The notes under the pieces are model-generated. The model worked only from the letters and a program-made list of their open reading frames with translations. It made no database searches and was not told the origin of the DNA. Made by a program: the position numbers and the translations under genes. Positions 11,875-21,915 of a stretch of 64,000 bases of DNA are shown here, piece after piece (within the stretch, counting starts at the first letter, position 1; every line of letters starts with the position of its first letter). Source of the DNA: Hypholoma sublateritium FD-334 SS-4 (taxonomy: Eukaryota > Basidiomycota > Agaricomycetes > Agaricales > Strophariaceae); assembly GCA_000827495.1 (NCBI GenBank), contig KN817621.1, positions 62,001-126,000 on the forward strand, given 5' to 3'.

Positions 11875-12775
11875 AACATTTGGCTCTGACCCTGTGTATA
11901 AAATATTCCTCGGTCAATCGCGCCGCTTCTAATCACACTGGGGTGTTGCAGCGCGCCGCCTTACATGCTGAAGCTATTTGATCTCTCGTGCATCCAGGTT
12001 TCGTCCATTGATAACCAATGGGCGCTGCCAACATCAAGCCCGAGGCACCGTCGCCCGAATCTCCAAGGTGGGGTGCACGAATCTCAAGCGCATGAGCGCG
12101 ACGCGGCGATTGATCTGTGGCTCTCGTCCACGGGAATGCTCGACGCGCTGCCGTCGCTCACCGCGCCGCTGCTGCCCAGTGCGCCCCTCGCTCGTGCAGC
12201 TCAAAAGCGAGGCGATGCCGCCACCTGGCGACGCAGCGAATGGCCCGTTGGTCCCGCCGCGCGACGAAGCGGCGCAGCACACTCCCGCTTGAAGCGTCCG
12301 GCATGACTGCGGACAATTCCTGAGAACGCGGCGTTCATGCCCGGCGTTGTCGTCGGCGGTCGCGCACGAAGGCGGTGCGAGACCCGCGCGAAGGCGGTGT
12401 CAGCCCGCTCCCTGCTATGAGCGCGAGCCCCGCGCGCCCCGAGCTTGACGTGTACGAGCAGCATGCGCGGCGCACAGCGGACCCCGCCCGAGGGGTACAT
12501 GCGAACGCTGCGCTCATAGATGGATAATCTCAAGGATCGAACGACCTTTGCGCGGAACACCCGACTATCCACGAATCAGTCGGCACCTAACCGCCGTCGG
12601 CACTGAGGCGACCGCAGTGCGAACTGCGGCAACCTTTCGCACCCCGCCCTTTAAACTGAATTACGCTCCAAGTGATAAGCGAACGTTGGAACTTCTCCCG
12701 CCTGAGTCCGACCGCAAATCGGTGTCATCTCGCTGTACCTTCTGCCGATCTCATTTACACCCCAGCCCCCAGGAC
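11875..12775. other. GC-rich stretch after the transposase, no intact gene
   Basis: Starts within the 3' region of the transposase. A possible gene relic (12019-12292) is listed separately. The rest, GC-rich to about 12650, shows no convincing gene. The right end of the Plavaka element may lie here, but no terminal repeat was identified. Confidence 0.35.
12019..12292 (+). pseudogene. Possible coding relic with a frameshift (transcription-factor-like composition)
   Basis: An ATG at 12019 opens a frame reading MGAANIKPEAPSPESP. A second frame reads LWLSSTGMLDALPSLTAPLL, and after about 12190 a third reads LVQLKSEAMPPPGDAANG before a stop at 12290-12292. Each frame alone looks protein-like, but they are out of register, as expected of a decayed Pro/Ser-rich coding sequence. 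IKPE resembles a sumoylation motif. Function is a guess and the fragment is short. Confidence 0.22.
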
Positions 12776-13483
12776 ATGCACGCCGAGGATGAAGTTGCTG
12801 AGGATCCTTCAGGGAACATCTCTCGCAGAGGCACAGGACCAACAATGAAGGTCTTGGTGCCCGATTTCGAAAGTGAAAATTACCGTCAGCAAGAGAAGTC
12901 CTACCAAGACAGGATCCAATCACTTGAGCTAGAGGTTATCCGGCTACTTCTTGAGAACAGTCGTATCCCTGTCGCCGGACCAGGTCTCAGTTGGTTCAAA
13001 TATATTGGTCTTATATTCTTCCGCTCATGATGTTTACCAGGACAGGTGCTATACAAGTTCAAGCTATCTATTCCAACATTCCTGCTGACGTGCCCCAGTT
13101 CCCGACCCCTCAACAATTAGAATTCATGCGTATGGGAACGCAAAGTCCAAAGCCGACGAGGAATGCGTTGAAGCTGCGAAGCCAAAGCAGGAAACTTGGT
13201 GCATCCACTGCCGTGATGACCTCGGCCACCGCCCTGAAGAACGGTGCAAACCCTGTGGTCCTCAAGGTACTTTAACTCAAGGGGATAGTTTCGTATTCGG
13301 ATTCTAACAAAGAAATAGGCAGCTCTTCGACCTCCACCAGCTAGCATCAACTTAAATACACCCCAGTCCAATTACGCTGCGGGCAGGGCTTGGTGGAAAG
13401 CAGCTATGTTTTCTGTTTTACGTTCGATTTTGATAGTCTGTATAGTTTGGATGATTCTTTCCTACCTATTCTTCGGTGAGTAA
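12776..13483 (+). CDS. Small hypothetical protein: coiled coil, Cys-cluster, C-terminal membrane segment
   Basis: Proposed exons are 12776-12983, 13099-13266 and 13341-13483, giving 172 aa in a consistent frame. The N-terminal half has a short coiled-coil-like helix (SYQDRIQSLELEVIRLLLEN). The middle has a zinc-knuckle-like cluster, WCIHCRDDLGHRPEERCKPC (CxxC...CxxC). The C-terminus has a single hydrophobic segment (SILIVCIVWMILSYLFF) followed by three residues, like a tail anchor. Alternative acceptors (13045 for the first intron, 13320 for the second) give another open frame that lacks the Cys cluster but keeps the tail; I prefer the version with the Cys pattern. Family unknown. Confidence 0.38.
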
Positions 13484-15043
13484 TCGCACATAAATGCATC
13501 AATCTCGGTACCTTGTAATTGCACTGAGACCGTACGCCTTTCAAATCTATATGAACACCGTTGCTTCCTTCTGCTTGCTCTCAGTCCGCCGCTTGCTCGT
13601 TCGTTCAGTCCACCGATCTGTCACGCATTCAGTCCGTCATCCGCTTGTTCATTTGATTCGCCGCTCGCTGGGCTTGCAGACGGGATGGAACCTAAGAGGA
13701 TGGGTGCGGAAGTGGTGCGAACGAATGCTTCAGTCCCGAATCCGAGAAATCACGTAAAAGGCACACACTCTGTGACGACAGACGATCTCACACAAGACAG
13801 CACGATCGCCAACGAGCGGCACAGGAAGCTTTTTTTTTTGGACGCGCGGCTACCAACGCTCGGTGAGGTGGCGCGCGCAGCGGAACGGCGAGCCAGGCGC
13901 TGAATATCGCAACAACGGACAGCAGTGGCTCCTTGAAAATGCAAGGACGGCAGGAGCCAGCGCGCGAACCTCGTGTGAAAGATCGTCGCTGCTTGCCTGT
14001 TCTTTTTGGATCGTGGGGGTACTGACGACCCGTAGTCTGATGGTGTCTCTCGCGCAACGGCGCTTGCCACCGGAGCTTCGGGGCGTCCATTGTACGGGCG
14101 CCTCTGAATTCACCGCGCAGTTGACATCGTCGCAGACAGCGCAAATTCGGAGCGCTTTATAATTTTCGGGGCCTCAGCAGTTCCCGCCCGCCATGAAATA
14201 GCCAAACAGGCACTTCCAAGTTTTTATTTTGACAGAATGGACGCGTAGTTTTGTGCTGAACATGCCTTATGAAACAGGGAGACCGTCAACAGGCCAGTCG
14301 CTGTCCCAGACTCAGCCTCCATCACTCTTTCGCCCCACCGGTTTCATCAGGACCGTTCTCTCCATCGACAGCCGAACCGGCGTCTCCAGTGACGGCTCGC
14401 GCTCGCCCGTCTTCGTGCCCCATCGCCATCGGTACAATCGATCGAGCTACATAACAGCTTCGAGACCTCGAGCAGGACGTCAAATTTCCGCCCAGGTGGA
14501 ATGGCCTCTTCAATAGGTGCGATAAGCACAATCCCTGCGTCGATCTCGCCTTTGGAGACGATTGCGCCGGTGTCGCCGCTGCAGCCGCTCACACCTGTGC
14601 CGCGGCTGCCCGCGTCGATTTCGTCCACGTCAGACGTCGCCACGCCGACGAGCCTGGTATTCTCGTCCGAATGAGAGTCGCCGAGCTCGCTCTGCCGCAC
14701 GCTGTCGACGTGCCCGACGTTATCGTATCACGACGCCTCACGGCAGCGGCGATACCGAGCAGTCGAGCCACCGTGCAGACAGTCAGCGTCGTCACCGAAC
14801 GCGACATCTCACGCGACATCGGCGGGGCCTACATATTCTCCTATGCCGACCGGACCTGTGCGTTGTACTTTCTTCCGCAAATCGATCGTGACACTCACTG
14901 AAACTTTTTGCAGACGGTTGTACAGTTACCTACTCTATTTGATTCTCTAATGGAAATTCTTCGGGTAAGATTCTTCCTGGACTTTTTATTTTAATGCGCG
15001 ATAACTCAGGGAAATCGTCTCGCCTAATTAGCCACCGCCAGCC
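13484..15043. other. No supportable gene; low-complexity and mixed frames
   Basis: Around 13580-13670 short units such as TTCAGTCC and CCGCTTG recur in a degenerate way. From about 14230 to 14900 the sequence is GC-rich with Ser/Pro/Arg-rich frames in several registers, none of which I can assemble into a gene. It may be decayed coding DNA. Confidence 0.3.
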
Positions 15044-15963
15044 ATGCTCCTCTCCCTACTCCCAGAGCTACTCCAGCACGTTCTCTTTCTCTTCGTCGCC
15101 GCCGACCCCCTCGATGACCTCGCCCTTCTCCGCCCGATCCGATCCGATCCGCTTCTCATGCTATCAGAGCCGCCGCCGAACCCGTCCTCCTTACGCGCAT
15201 CTACCGCAACAAATTCGACACAGCCGCTGTCGAGCGCCGCCTTTACAAGCTCACCCGGAGGGCCTCAAGGAGCAGCTGGAGAGTTCTCTGGCCCTCCTCG
15301 CCACGATCCGGCGCGGCGTGCCCACTTCTACTGACCGTCGGCGCTGGGTGACCAACGGCCTTCGCATCGGCGAGACCGACATCGCGGACACCCTGTTTGG
15401 AGCGCTTCTGTTATTACTGGATAATAACGGCAAGAACTACGCTCGACTCGAGGCCGCGGGCGTGCACGCTTACCTCCATGACTACGCGTTCTCCCACTTC
15501 TGAGAGGGGTCCTTGCATAACGGAGGCTGGCCGGTCGAAAAAGCGGCTAGCGCTTGTGCGTTATGGCTAATGTGGCCGACCATCGATCGGAGTACGTCCT
15601 TATCATCTACACGTGGTACCCATCTCTTACTACCCGCAGGGCGCTTGCTCGAGGATTTACATCGCGCCCGCGAGACATTTTTGCTCGCGATCAACCCGTT
15701 CTTCTCTCTGGCGCATCGCGTATGTCCCAATTACTTTCTCTGTTAAATGACAGTTAACACCATTACAGTACCCCTCGTCAGAGGCACCTCCGAAAAATTT
15801 CAACCTTCCGCTGACTCACTTCATGCATATTAATGCGCGTCTGTTCTGCATTTGTACTCGGAACGCCAGCGCGCATACCCCGCCCGCCCCACCGGTTTCT
15901 CGTCTTCGTCCACTGATAGAGCGACTGCATTACATCACATACCTTAAAGTCCCCGGTCGGTGA
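15044..15963 (+). pseudogene. Disrupted F-box-like basidiomycete gene
   Basis: The frame begins MLLSLLPELLQHVLFLF, typical of the F-box-like start of many agaricomycete genes. The protein then has to be followed through three frames: LRPIRS, then ASHAIRAAAEPVLLTRIY, then PEGLKEQLESSLALLATI. It continues through TNGLRIGETDIADTLFGALL to an in-frame TGA at 15501-15503, and open coding resumes at once (NGGWPVEKAASACALWLMW). A GT-AG intron ends at 15768 and the last exon (YPSSEAPPKNFNLPLTHFM) runs to a stop at 15961. The first frame change falls in a CGATC x3 repeat (15135-15149) and the second in a C-run near 15253. The gene is a relic; its original role, possibly an SCF adaptor, is inferred only from the N-terminus. 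Confidence 0.6.
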
Positions 15964-16490
15964 CCCGCGCCTCTATCAAATCACTATTTCATTTCGCACC
16001 GCATGGACGAGCAACGCGCGTTACATCGCTTTTTTATCGCTTGATTTTGAGTTTCTGCACGTTCGTACTTCATCGTCTTCGCATCTGCACTTGTCTTCTT
16101 TCTCCTATTGTCCTCTCCTACTCCTATTGACACACGCTAGGACTCGATACCCCGCCCTCCGCCTAAGTTATCTGGTCCCGTGCCGCGCTGCTGCCCACCC
16201 ACCCCACATTTCTCTTTCTATGACATTATGTGCAGCACATCACCCAGACGATTGTATGATTTAGACACCCCCCTATTCCCGTGTTATCCGAGATTTAGTG
16301 TCGCTCCCCGACCCCGCGCCTAGCCAGGGGCGGCGATCTGGGGTAATCTGATCTAATCTATCTTGTGCATTACATACAGCTGCCAGCTTGCCGACGGCTC
16401 GAGACTTCGCGGCTAACGGGTTTAAGGTACGTTAGGCGCCCATTCACTGCCATGTGCAGTTGTACTGACTGTGTCCGTACGCCACGGCAG
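15964..16490. other. Intergenic between relics
   Basis: No gene seen. The 5' part of the following dienelactone hydrolase relic is missing or unrecognisable here. Confidence 0.4.
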
Positions 16491-17125
16491 ACATACGTCC
16501 CCGACTACCTGAACGGCGACCCGATCCCCCCTGATGCGTTGAACCCCGGGCAGACCTTTGACATCATGAAGTGGTTCCCGACGCACAATCAGGAGTTCAC
16601 GCGCCCGCCACTCGACAAGGTCATCGCGGCGCTCAAGGCGGAGGGCGTCACTTCGTTCGGCGCGACGGACTACTGATTCGGCGGTGCGTAGTAGCGGTAT
16701 CACCCCGCTGTGCGAGTATGGCGCTGATTGTTCTTTGTGTAGGCCGATATGTATTCGATCTCGCATTTGAGAACGTCATCAAGGTCGGCGTCGTCTCGCA
16801 CCCGTCGCTTCTCAAGACGCCCGACGATCTCGAGGTACGCCGCACCCCGCTGTTACCCGCGCTGCGCTGATTACTGATTACGCTCGCGATCGCAGAAATA
16901 CATCGCGTAGTCGAAGGCGCCGCTCCTGTTCAACTCGTCCACGACCGACTCGAGTCCAGCGCGAAGGCGGATGAGGTATTCGCGGGCTTCGCGCCGGGGT
17001 ACAAGCGCGAGTACTTCGAGGGCCTCACACACTGCTTCGCGCTGCGCGGCGACATTTCGAAGCTTTCAGCGGGCAAGGAGGGCGCGTTTAAGTCCGCCGT
17101 CGAGTGGTTCATCGGCAAGCTCTGA
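16491..17125 (+). pseudogene. 5'-truncated dienelactone hydrolase relic
   Basis: Three exons match the dienelactone hydrolase family (alpha/beta hydrolases acting on cyclic lactones and related esters). The first holds YVPDYLNGDPIP...FDIMKWF...GVTSFGAT, the second GRYVFDLAFENVIKVGVVSH, the third GFAPGYKREYFEGLTHCFAL...AVEWFIGKL. At the nucleophile elbow, where the family has GYCFGG, the sequence reads D-Y-stop-F-G-G: the catalytic Cys codon is TGA at 16674-16676. The catalytic-His region (GLTH) survives. A second stop (TAG, 16908-16910) and a frame change near 16955 follow. The N-terminal exons are absent. Introns are short, and the first uses GC at its 5' side as written. This is a dead gene. 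Confidence 0.75.
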
Positions 17126-17251
17126 GCTCTGAGTGACAGATGCGGGCTCGGGAAAGATAAATATAAATACTGTTATTTTTGTACAAATGAATTGATCGAG
17201 TGTAACCTGCTTCGCGCGCTATTTTACTGGGCCGATAAGCATTGCTATTGA

Positions 17252-17613
17252 TCAGAGGCCGTGTGCGAATGCGCGCACGGGCGACCCGTCCGCGCCGTCG
17301 AGCCGCAGCGGGACGAGGTTGACGATCCAGCGCCCGCCTGCGCGCTGCGCCGCGACAAGCGCCTCCAGATTCGTCAAGTTCTCGGCGGTGACGCCTCCAG
17401 CGCCGAGAAAGCGCTCGTGGAACCCGAACGCGTGCGCGCTCACCGAACCTTCCGCTGGCGTCTCGTCCGGGCTCAGCGTGTCCGTCCCGATGAGCGCGAC
17501 GCCGCGCGCAAGTAGTGCCTCTGCGACCTGGTATGGATGCGCGAGGTACGCCGGCGTCCTATGTTTGCGTTAAGAGGGTGCGAGAGGTCGAAGAAGCGGC
17601 TGGACGAGGACAT
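17252..17613 (-). pseudogene. Internally deleted cyclase-family (kynurenine-formamidase-like) gene
   Basis: On the minus strand an ATG at 17613 reads MSSSSRFFDLSHPLNANI, the N-terminal signature of the metal-dependent cyclase / arylformamidase-like family (DLSHPLN). A few codons later, in another frame, comes the C-terminal third: PAYLAHPYQVAEALLARGV, ALIGTDTLSPDE, FLGAGGVTAENLTNLEALVA, IVNLVPLRL...SPVRAFAHGL and a stop at 17252. The middle, including the HxGTHxDxPxH metal-binding motif, is missing, so roughly 100 or more residues have been lost. It lies tail-to-tail with the hydrolase relic, 126 bp away. Confidence 0.7.
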
Positions 17614-19504
17614 CGTGGCTCTGGGAGAGTTTGGTCGGGACCAGCGTACTATACTTTCCCGTTACCCAACAGCACGTCAAGTGCCTTTTATCCGCAGGAG
17701 GACAGTCCCCAATACCATCCGCACTACCTGCCTGACCGCTCTGTGACGGCGTCGTATCTTGGCGCTACGCCGTCCCTCGTGCCGCCGCTAGCGAGTGTCG
17801 CCGCCAAACTGCTGTATGTCGCGTACAGGGAAACCACTCCTTTCAGGGTCCCATTACATCTCCCTGTCAACGCTGAGCAGGCACGCCGCCAGTGGTGGGC
17901 GGAATCTCAGGAAACTACTGCCCTCGTGGAAGCCGGCATGTCCCATGCGCAGGCAGAAACTGGGGCGCGAGCCCACTGCCTCCAGTCCCAGCCCACATTA
18001 CTCCGCCCATGAATCTGGGGCCGACACAGGAAAATTACCACGCGTTGAACCGCGGCAAAACGGCGATGCTACAGCGGGGCGCGCGATGGGACTGGGACGC
18101 TGGCCATGCACTCTGCAAGTAGCTTCAGGGTAATATAAGAGGTACATTGAGCAGCGCGTGTCGGCGATGGGCGTCTTTGTGATGAAATTTGAAAGTATAA
18201 ACATCACCGATTACTGGGGTTTGAAGCAGGGATGGGCTGCAGCCCTGCGTGAATTATGTTCTATCAATAAAAAAGATTTTATTATTTTTATTCATTAGCC
18301 ATGCGTCTTTCGGATTTGTTCCGGATGGTATTATGTATGTACCGAATAAAATAAGTAGTCGACGATAAATCCGTAAATATGGCTTCCCTTAAGTAAATCG
18401 ACCCGGAAAAAACCCAACAGAAAAATCCAGCAAAAATCAGAGTCGGGGACAGGCGCCCAAGGCGCCGTACTACTAGTAATGCGTCACGGTAGCCCAAAAA
18501 CGCACGCGACGAACGTCGGACGTCACGTGAAATGCCTCGGCTAGTACCAGAAAGTCGAACGTCAAGACTCAAGTTCTCAACGTTCAACAGACGTCAACGC
18601 GTAAACTCCACTCCTCAGCGACCAACTTGTATCAACTCGTCGATCACCCCTTTGGTGCTGACCGTCGTCGGCCGACATAGAGCTCTCGTTCTGGCCAGCG
18701 ACTACGACGTACAACTCCTACACGACCCGGCGAAGTGGGTCGAGAGCCTGAAAGCCGCTCCCCGCTGGACAAGGTGTACACCTCGGCAGGTGCTTGGCGA
18801 TCCGCGCGGAGCGTTCCCTCGTTGATCGTCTAGTGGCTCTCCTCGGCGACCCCTCGTCCTTCACGGTATACTCCTAGTAAGGGGGTGAGCTACTTAGCTC
18901 TTTCCTGAAAGGTTGTCTCATGACCTCGACGAGCCGGACGACGCTTCTTAGCGTCCCTGCTTGCTGGTCTAGGGTCATCTTATCAGCAGCTTGAGAACCG
19001 CTCTGCTAATGAACGAGTAAAATCGATCTTTATCAAGAGTGATAGGAAATGCGGTAGCCAGACGACAAGCCTTGCGCTGTTTTTGGCTTCCCGTGGTATC
19101 GCGGCTCTCGCTGCTTATCGATGAAGCTGCCGATGGGATGGACTATAGCCAGGGCCTATTTCTCTTCAATTTTTTCGATTATGTATTCGCAACAATCTAC
19201 GCCTGCCAGTTTCTTCTTAACGACGTCGTTGACTGTCTGTGCCTTCGCAGACACCCAGCCTTCCCGTGCCTGTCTGTGCCCCTGCAGACACGTTTCGATT
19301 ATCAGCCCAGCTTGCATCGTTGGGCTTGTGGTTGGTACTTTGTCGGCATTCCGGCTGTACACCAGTCGCTGTCAATAGGGTCAGTCGGACATCGGCCCTG
19401 CGAAGAGCTGCGGATGCGGCTGCAGTTAAATGCACCAAGTCCCAACAAAAATGGGAGCCACAATTCTCTGCCAACTGACAGGAGTTCGCGGTCTCCATAG
19501 CCCC
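17614..19504. other. Gene-poor stretch between relics
   Basis: Several GC-rich frames occur but none is recognisable or spliceable. Two hairpin-forming motifs of the type TGTCTG...CAGACA lie at about 19234-19254 and 19269-19291, the second almost identical to the one near 6999-7017. No intact gene is seen. Confidence 0.35.
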
Positions 19505-20018
19505 AACGCAGACGGTGTTCGCGAACGCGATGCTAGGCCGTCTTCTCCCCGCGCAAGGCGCGCCCGCGGGGGCAGAGGCGTCTTTCAACGCGGCGCTCGG
19601 GCTCCTCGCGGACAAAGACTTTGAGGAGGGCACGGCGCCGGCGCCGGTGGTGCAGACTTGCCTTAGCGTTGCGTGCTTTGCGAGCAGTGAGCTGGAGGGC
19701 GCGCTGGAGCGGTGTACGTGGGGGCAAGGGCGGACCTTGCGCTGCGCGGTCATGTCGTGCACAGACGCTTTGAGCGCTCGGCGGTGACGACGTACGCGAG
19801 GGTGCGAAGACGTGTCTCCTGGAGTGGTGCGTGGCCCTACTGTCCGTCCCGTCTCTCGCGCTGACTGTAGCTAACGTCCGGCAGCATCGCCCCGGACCCG
19901 GAGAACCCGTCAGCGATCACCGTGCTCGTGGGGATGTGCATTCTCATGACGGACAATGGGGTCTGCGCGGCCCCGCGCACCGCCTCGACGACCTGCCGGT
20001 CCAGCACCATCTCGCGCA
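19505..20018 (+). pseudogene. TPR-protein relic (possibly Ski3-like)
   Basis: Plus-strand segments read FANAMLGRLLPAQG, ASFNAALGLLADKDFEEG, PAPVVQTCLSVACFASSELE, ADLALRGHVVHRRFERSAV and APDPENPSAITVLVGMCIL. They come in order but in more than one frame. The helical pairs and the 'xxPENPSAITVL' phrase look like tetratricopeptide repeats from the C-terminal part of a Ski3-type superkiller subunit. That assignment is from memory of the family and is tentative. Frame breaks and the lack of the rest of the protein mark it as a fragment. Confidence 0.35.
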
Positions 20019-20278
20019 AGTGAGCATATGTACGTGTACTTGACGCTTCCACTGGCACTTCCAGTCCGCGGGCGGCGTGCGGGGGATCGCAAGCACGCAT
20101 ACGGATGCGCTCCTCGCCTCCAGGCGATCGTGCGTGCGGCGTTTCTGCCCCATCCCGCCGCGCCTCACTGCCTGAAAAGGGCAGCTAAACAGACTGTCCG
20201 GTGCCCCGATACAGACCGGCGCCACGGAAGCCCTCGTCGTTGCCCAGCCGGCCTTACACGCCGAGCCCGCACAGTCCG

Positions 20279-20434
20279 CATCAGCAATGCCTGATTTTTG
20301 GACCCACGCTATGGCACTGTGGGAAGCTATGCAGTGCTGTATAGCGCCCGCATAGTGTCCCATAGTGTCATAGCATGGGTCCCCATCTGCATAGCGCTGG
20401 GTAGCCCCTGTAGCATTCCCTGACATTGCTGATG
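20279..20434. repeat. Small foldback / nested inverted repeat
   Basis: CATCAGCAATG at 20279-20289 is mirrored by CATTGCTGATG at 20424-20434. Inside, GGACCCACGCTATGGCA (from about 20299) pairs with the complement of TGTCATAGCATGGGTCC (ends near 20375). The core repeats the word CATAG/CTATG many times. No coding potential is apparent; it is a foldback of about 156 bp. Confidence 0.55.
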
Positions 20435-20618
20435 CGCCCGCTATGGCCCGCGAAACCTCTGCGTCCGCGATCCCGCATCAAAGCCAGACATCCGCGTCTG
20501 CCGCGCTGCAGCACTGTGCGCCCGCTGCGCTCCTGCATCGTCGGAGGCAGCTCCAGTCGCGACTTACCTCGCTATACGCGCGCCCGCATTTGATTTCCGT
20601 CGACATCCGCTGACCGCC

Positions 20619-20873
20619 TCAGGCAGCCCCACCGCCGTTCGCCAACTCTTCTTGCCCAAAAGGGACACTGAGCGGGTGGAAGAGGAGGAAGCGGGCGCCG
20701 TCCATGAGCTTGTCGATGTTGGCCCATGTAAAGGGGATGTTCTGGCCCATGATGGCGTGGCGGAGGAACGTGGTGATGGCGGTCTCATAGGAGAGCTCGC
20801 GCTGGGGCGCGATGTCGTCGAGGAAGCGCAGGTAGATGACATCCTAGGCTGCCTGGCTGAACTGGAGTGCCAT
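20619..20873 (-). pseudogene. Fragment of an unrecognised conserved protein with an in-frame stop
   Basis: Minus-strand reading from the ATG at 20873 gives MALQFSQAA, then TAG (20844-20846). It continues in the same frame as DVIYLRFLDDIAPQRELSYE, TAITTFLRHAIMGQNIPFTW and ANIDKLMDGARFLLFHPLSV, to a stop at 20619. The amino-acid composition and third-position GC are those of real coding sequence, far better than either competing frame. The family is not recognised. With a single nonsense codon and no partner exons it reads as a decayed 3' exon. Confidence 0.4.
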
Positions 20874-21195
20874 GCGGGGCGGCGACTTAGTGGCGGCGCG
20901 TCGTGCAAATGCTGGCGCCTTGTCGCTGACGTGCTCGATGTCATCATCGGCAGCGTGCGCCCGCGTCAGCCGCGCAGTCTCTCATGCAGGATGATAAAGA
21001 TCGGGAAGTGGGTCTGGGAGAAGCTCCGTGGTTAATGAGACGAGGCCATACGCGGGAGAGGGTGGCACGAAGAAATTATTGGCACGTCGTAAGCAGGAAG
21101 CAGAGGAGGAAGGTGACGACCAGAAGGAGGAGCAGAGCGAAGTCAGAGACAGTGAGAGCACCCCTCGGCCTCGTCAACCTTCTCCGGTGGCTCCT

Positions 21196-21864
21196 ATGCG
21201 CGTCATCCGAGACCCCCCGGTTGTAACTGGTGCGGATTGGTTCTCAACGGCTGCGTCCACAATGTCATCGGGCTCTTCTCTCCGTGTCGGTCGCTCAACC
21301 AATCGCAATCACTTGGCACGTCCTGCCAAATCTCAGTTCTCCGCTAAATATGATCAGGAAGCCGACGCTGAAGACACTGAAGCTCAGCGCTCGGAGAGAC
21401 GCTGGGAAATGGCGGAGGAGGCAATGAAGCTGGTGCCGTTGTTCGCAGAGCCTTCACCATCGCCCTCGACACCCACCCCCTCTCCTTCCTCGCCGCCGAG
21501 CCAGCCCTTCGCAGCCTCACCATCGCCGTCGGCGGCCGAGCCCGCCCCCACGTCCCCAGTCCCTCGTCGCCGCCCTCACCACCAGCTCGCCCGCACCCGC
21601 CCCCTCACAAGCGTTCGTCGCCGCATGGACGAGGTGTGTGTCGCACGTATCGCTGGGCTATTCCACAACAACCAGCCCGAAGACGGCGACACGATCTCGC
21701 CCTTCGTCAAGATCCTGTTCGCCATCGTCATCGGCGCGACCGTGTTTCTGTTCGAAAAGTCGGAGGACTACGGTGGTACTGACGAGGTCACAGTAGCGAG
21801 GGTGACGAGCTGGTCGGCGAGAGATATGCGCTGTGTTTGCAAACGTTTATTACTTTTAGAGTAG
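21196..21864 (+). CDS. Hypothetical Pro/Ser-rich protein with one membrane segment
   Basis: An uninterrupted frame reaches back to a GTG at 21028; the first ATG in it is at 21196, and an upstream exon is possible. A charged N-terminal region (DAEDTEAQRSERRWEMAEEA) is followed by a Ser/Pro tract rich in PSPS/PTPS, then an Arg/His-rich segment. A hydrophobic stretch, ISPFVKILFAIVIGATVFLF, could span a membrane near residue 170-190. Family unknown. It abuts the relic zone, so it may be part of a decayed gene rather than an intact one. Confidence 0.33.
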   Translation: MRVIRDPPVVTGADWFSTAASTMSSGSSLRVGRSTNRNHLARPAKSQFSAKYDQEADAEDTEAQRSERRWEMAEEAMKLVPLFAEPSPSPSTPTPSPSSPPSQPFAASPSPSAAEPAPTSPVPRRRPHHQLARTRPLTSVRRRMDEVCVARIAGLFHNNQPEDGDTISPFVKILFAIVIGATVFLFEKSEDYGGTDEVTVARVTSWSARDMRCVCKRLLLLE

Positions 21865-21915
21865 CATATAAACATTTCCTTTGCAATATAAGTTCACCTT
21901 CACCACTACTCAACC

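Noticed and set aside
6324..12300. Terminal inverted repeats of the CACTA type for the Plavaka element
   Set aside because: Several CACT/AGTG words exist on both sides, but none forms a convincing matched pair with a target duplication.
16674..16676. TGA at the hydrolase nucleophile read as selenocysteine
   Set aside because: Agaricomycetes are not known to have selenocysteine machinery, and the gene has a second stop and a frame break.
17515..18012. Plus-strand frame of 165 codons
   Set aside because: It begins antisense to the cyclase relic and shows no motif; probably chance in GC-rich DNA.
20652..21035. Plus-strand frame of 127 codons overlapping the minus-strand relic
   Set aside because: Its composition is that of an antisense shadow of the minus-strand coding frame, which reads far more like protein.
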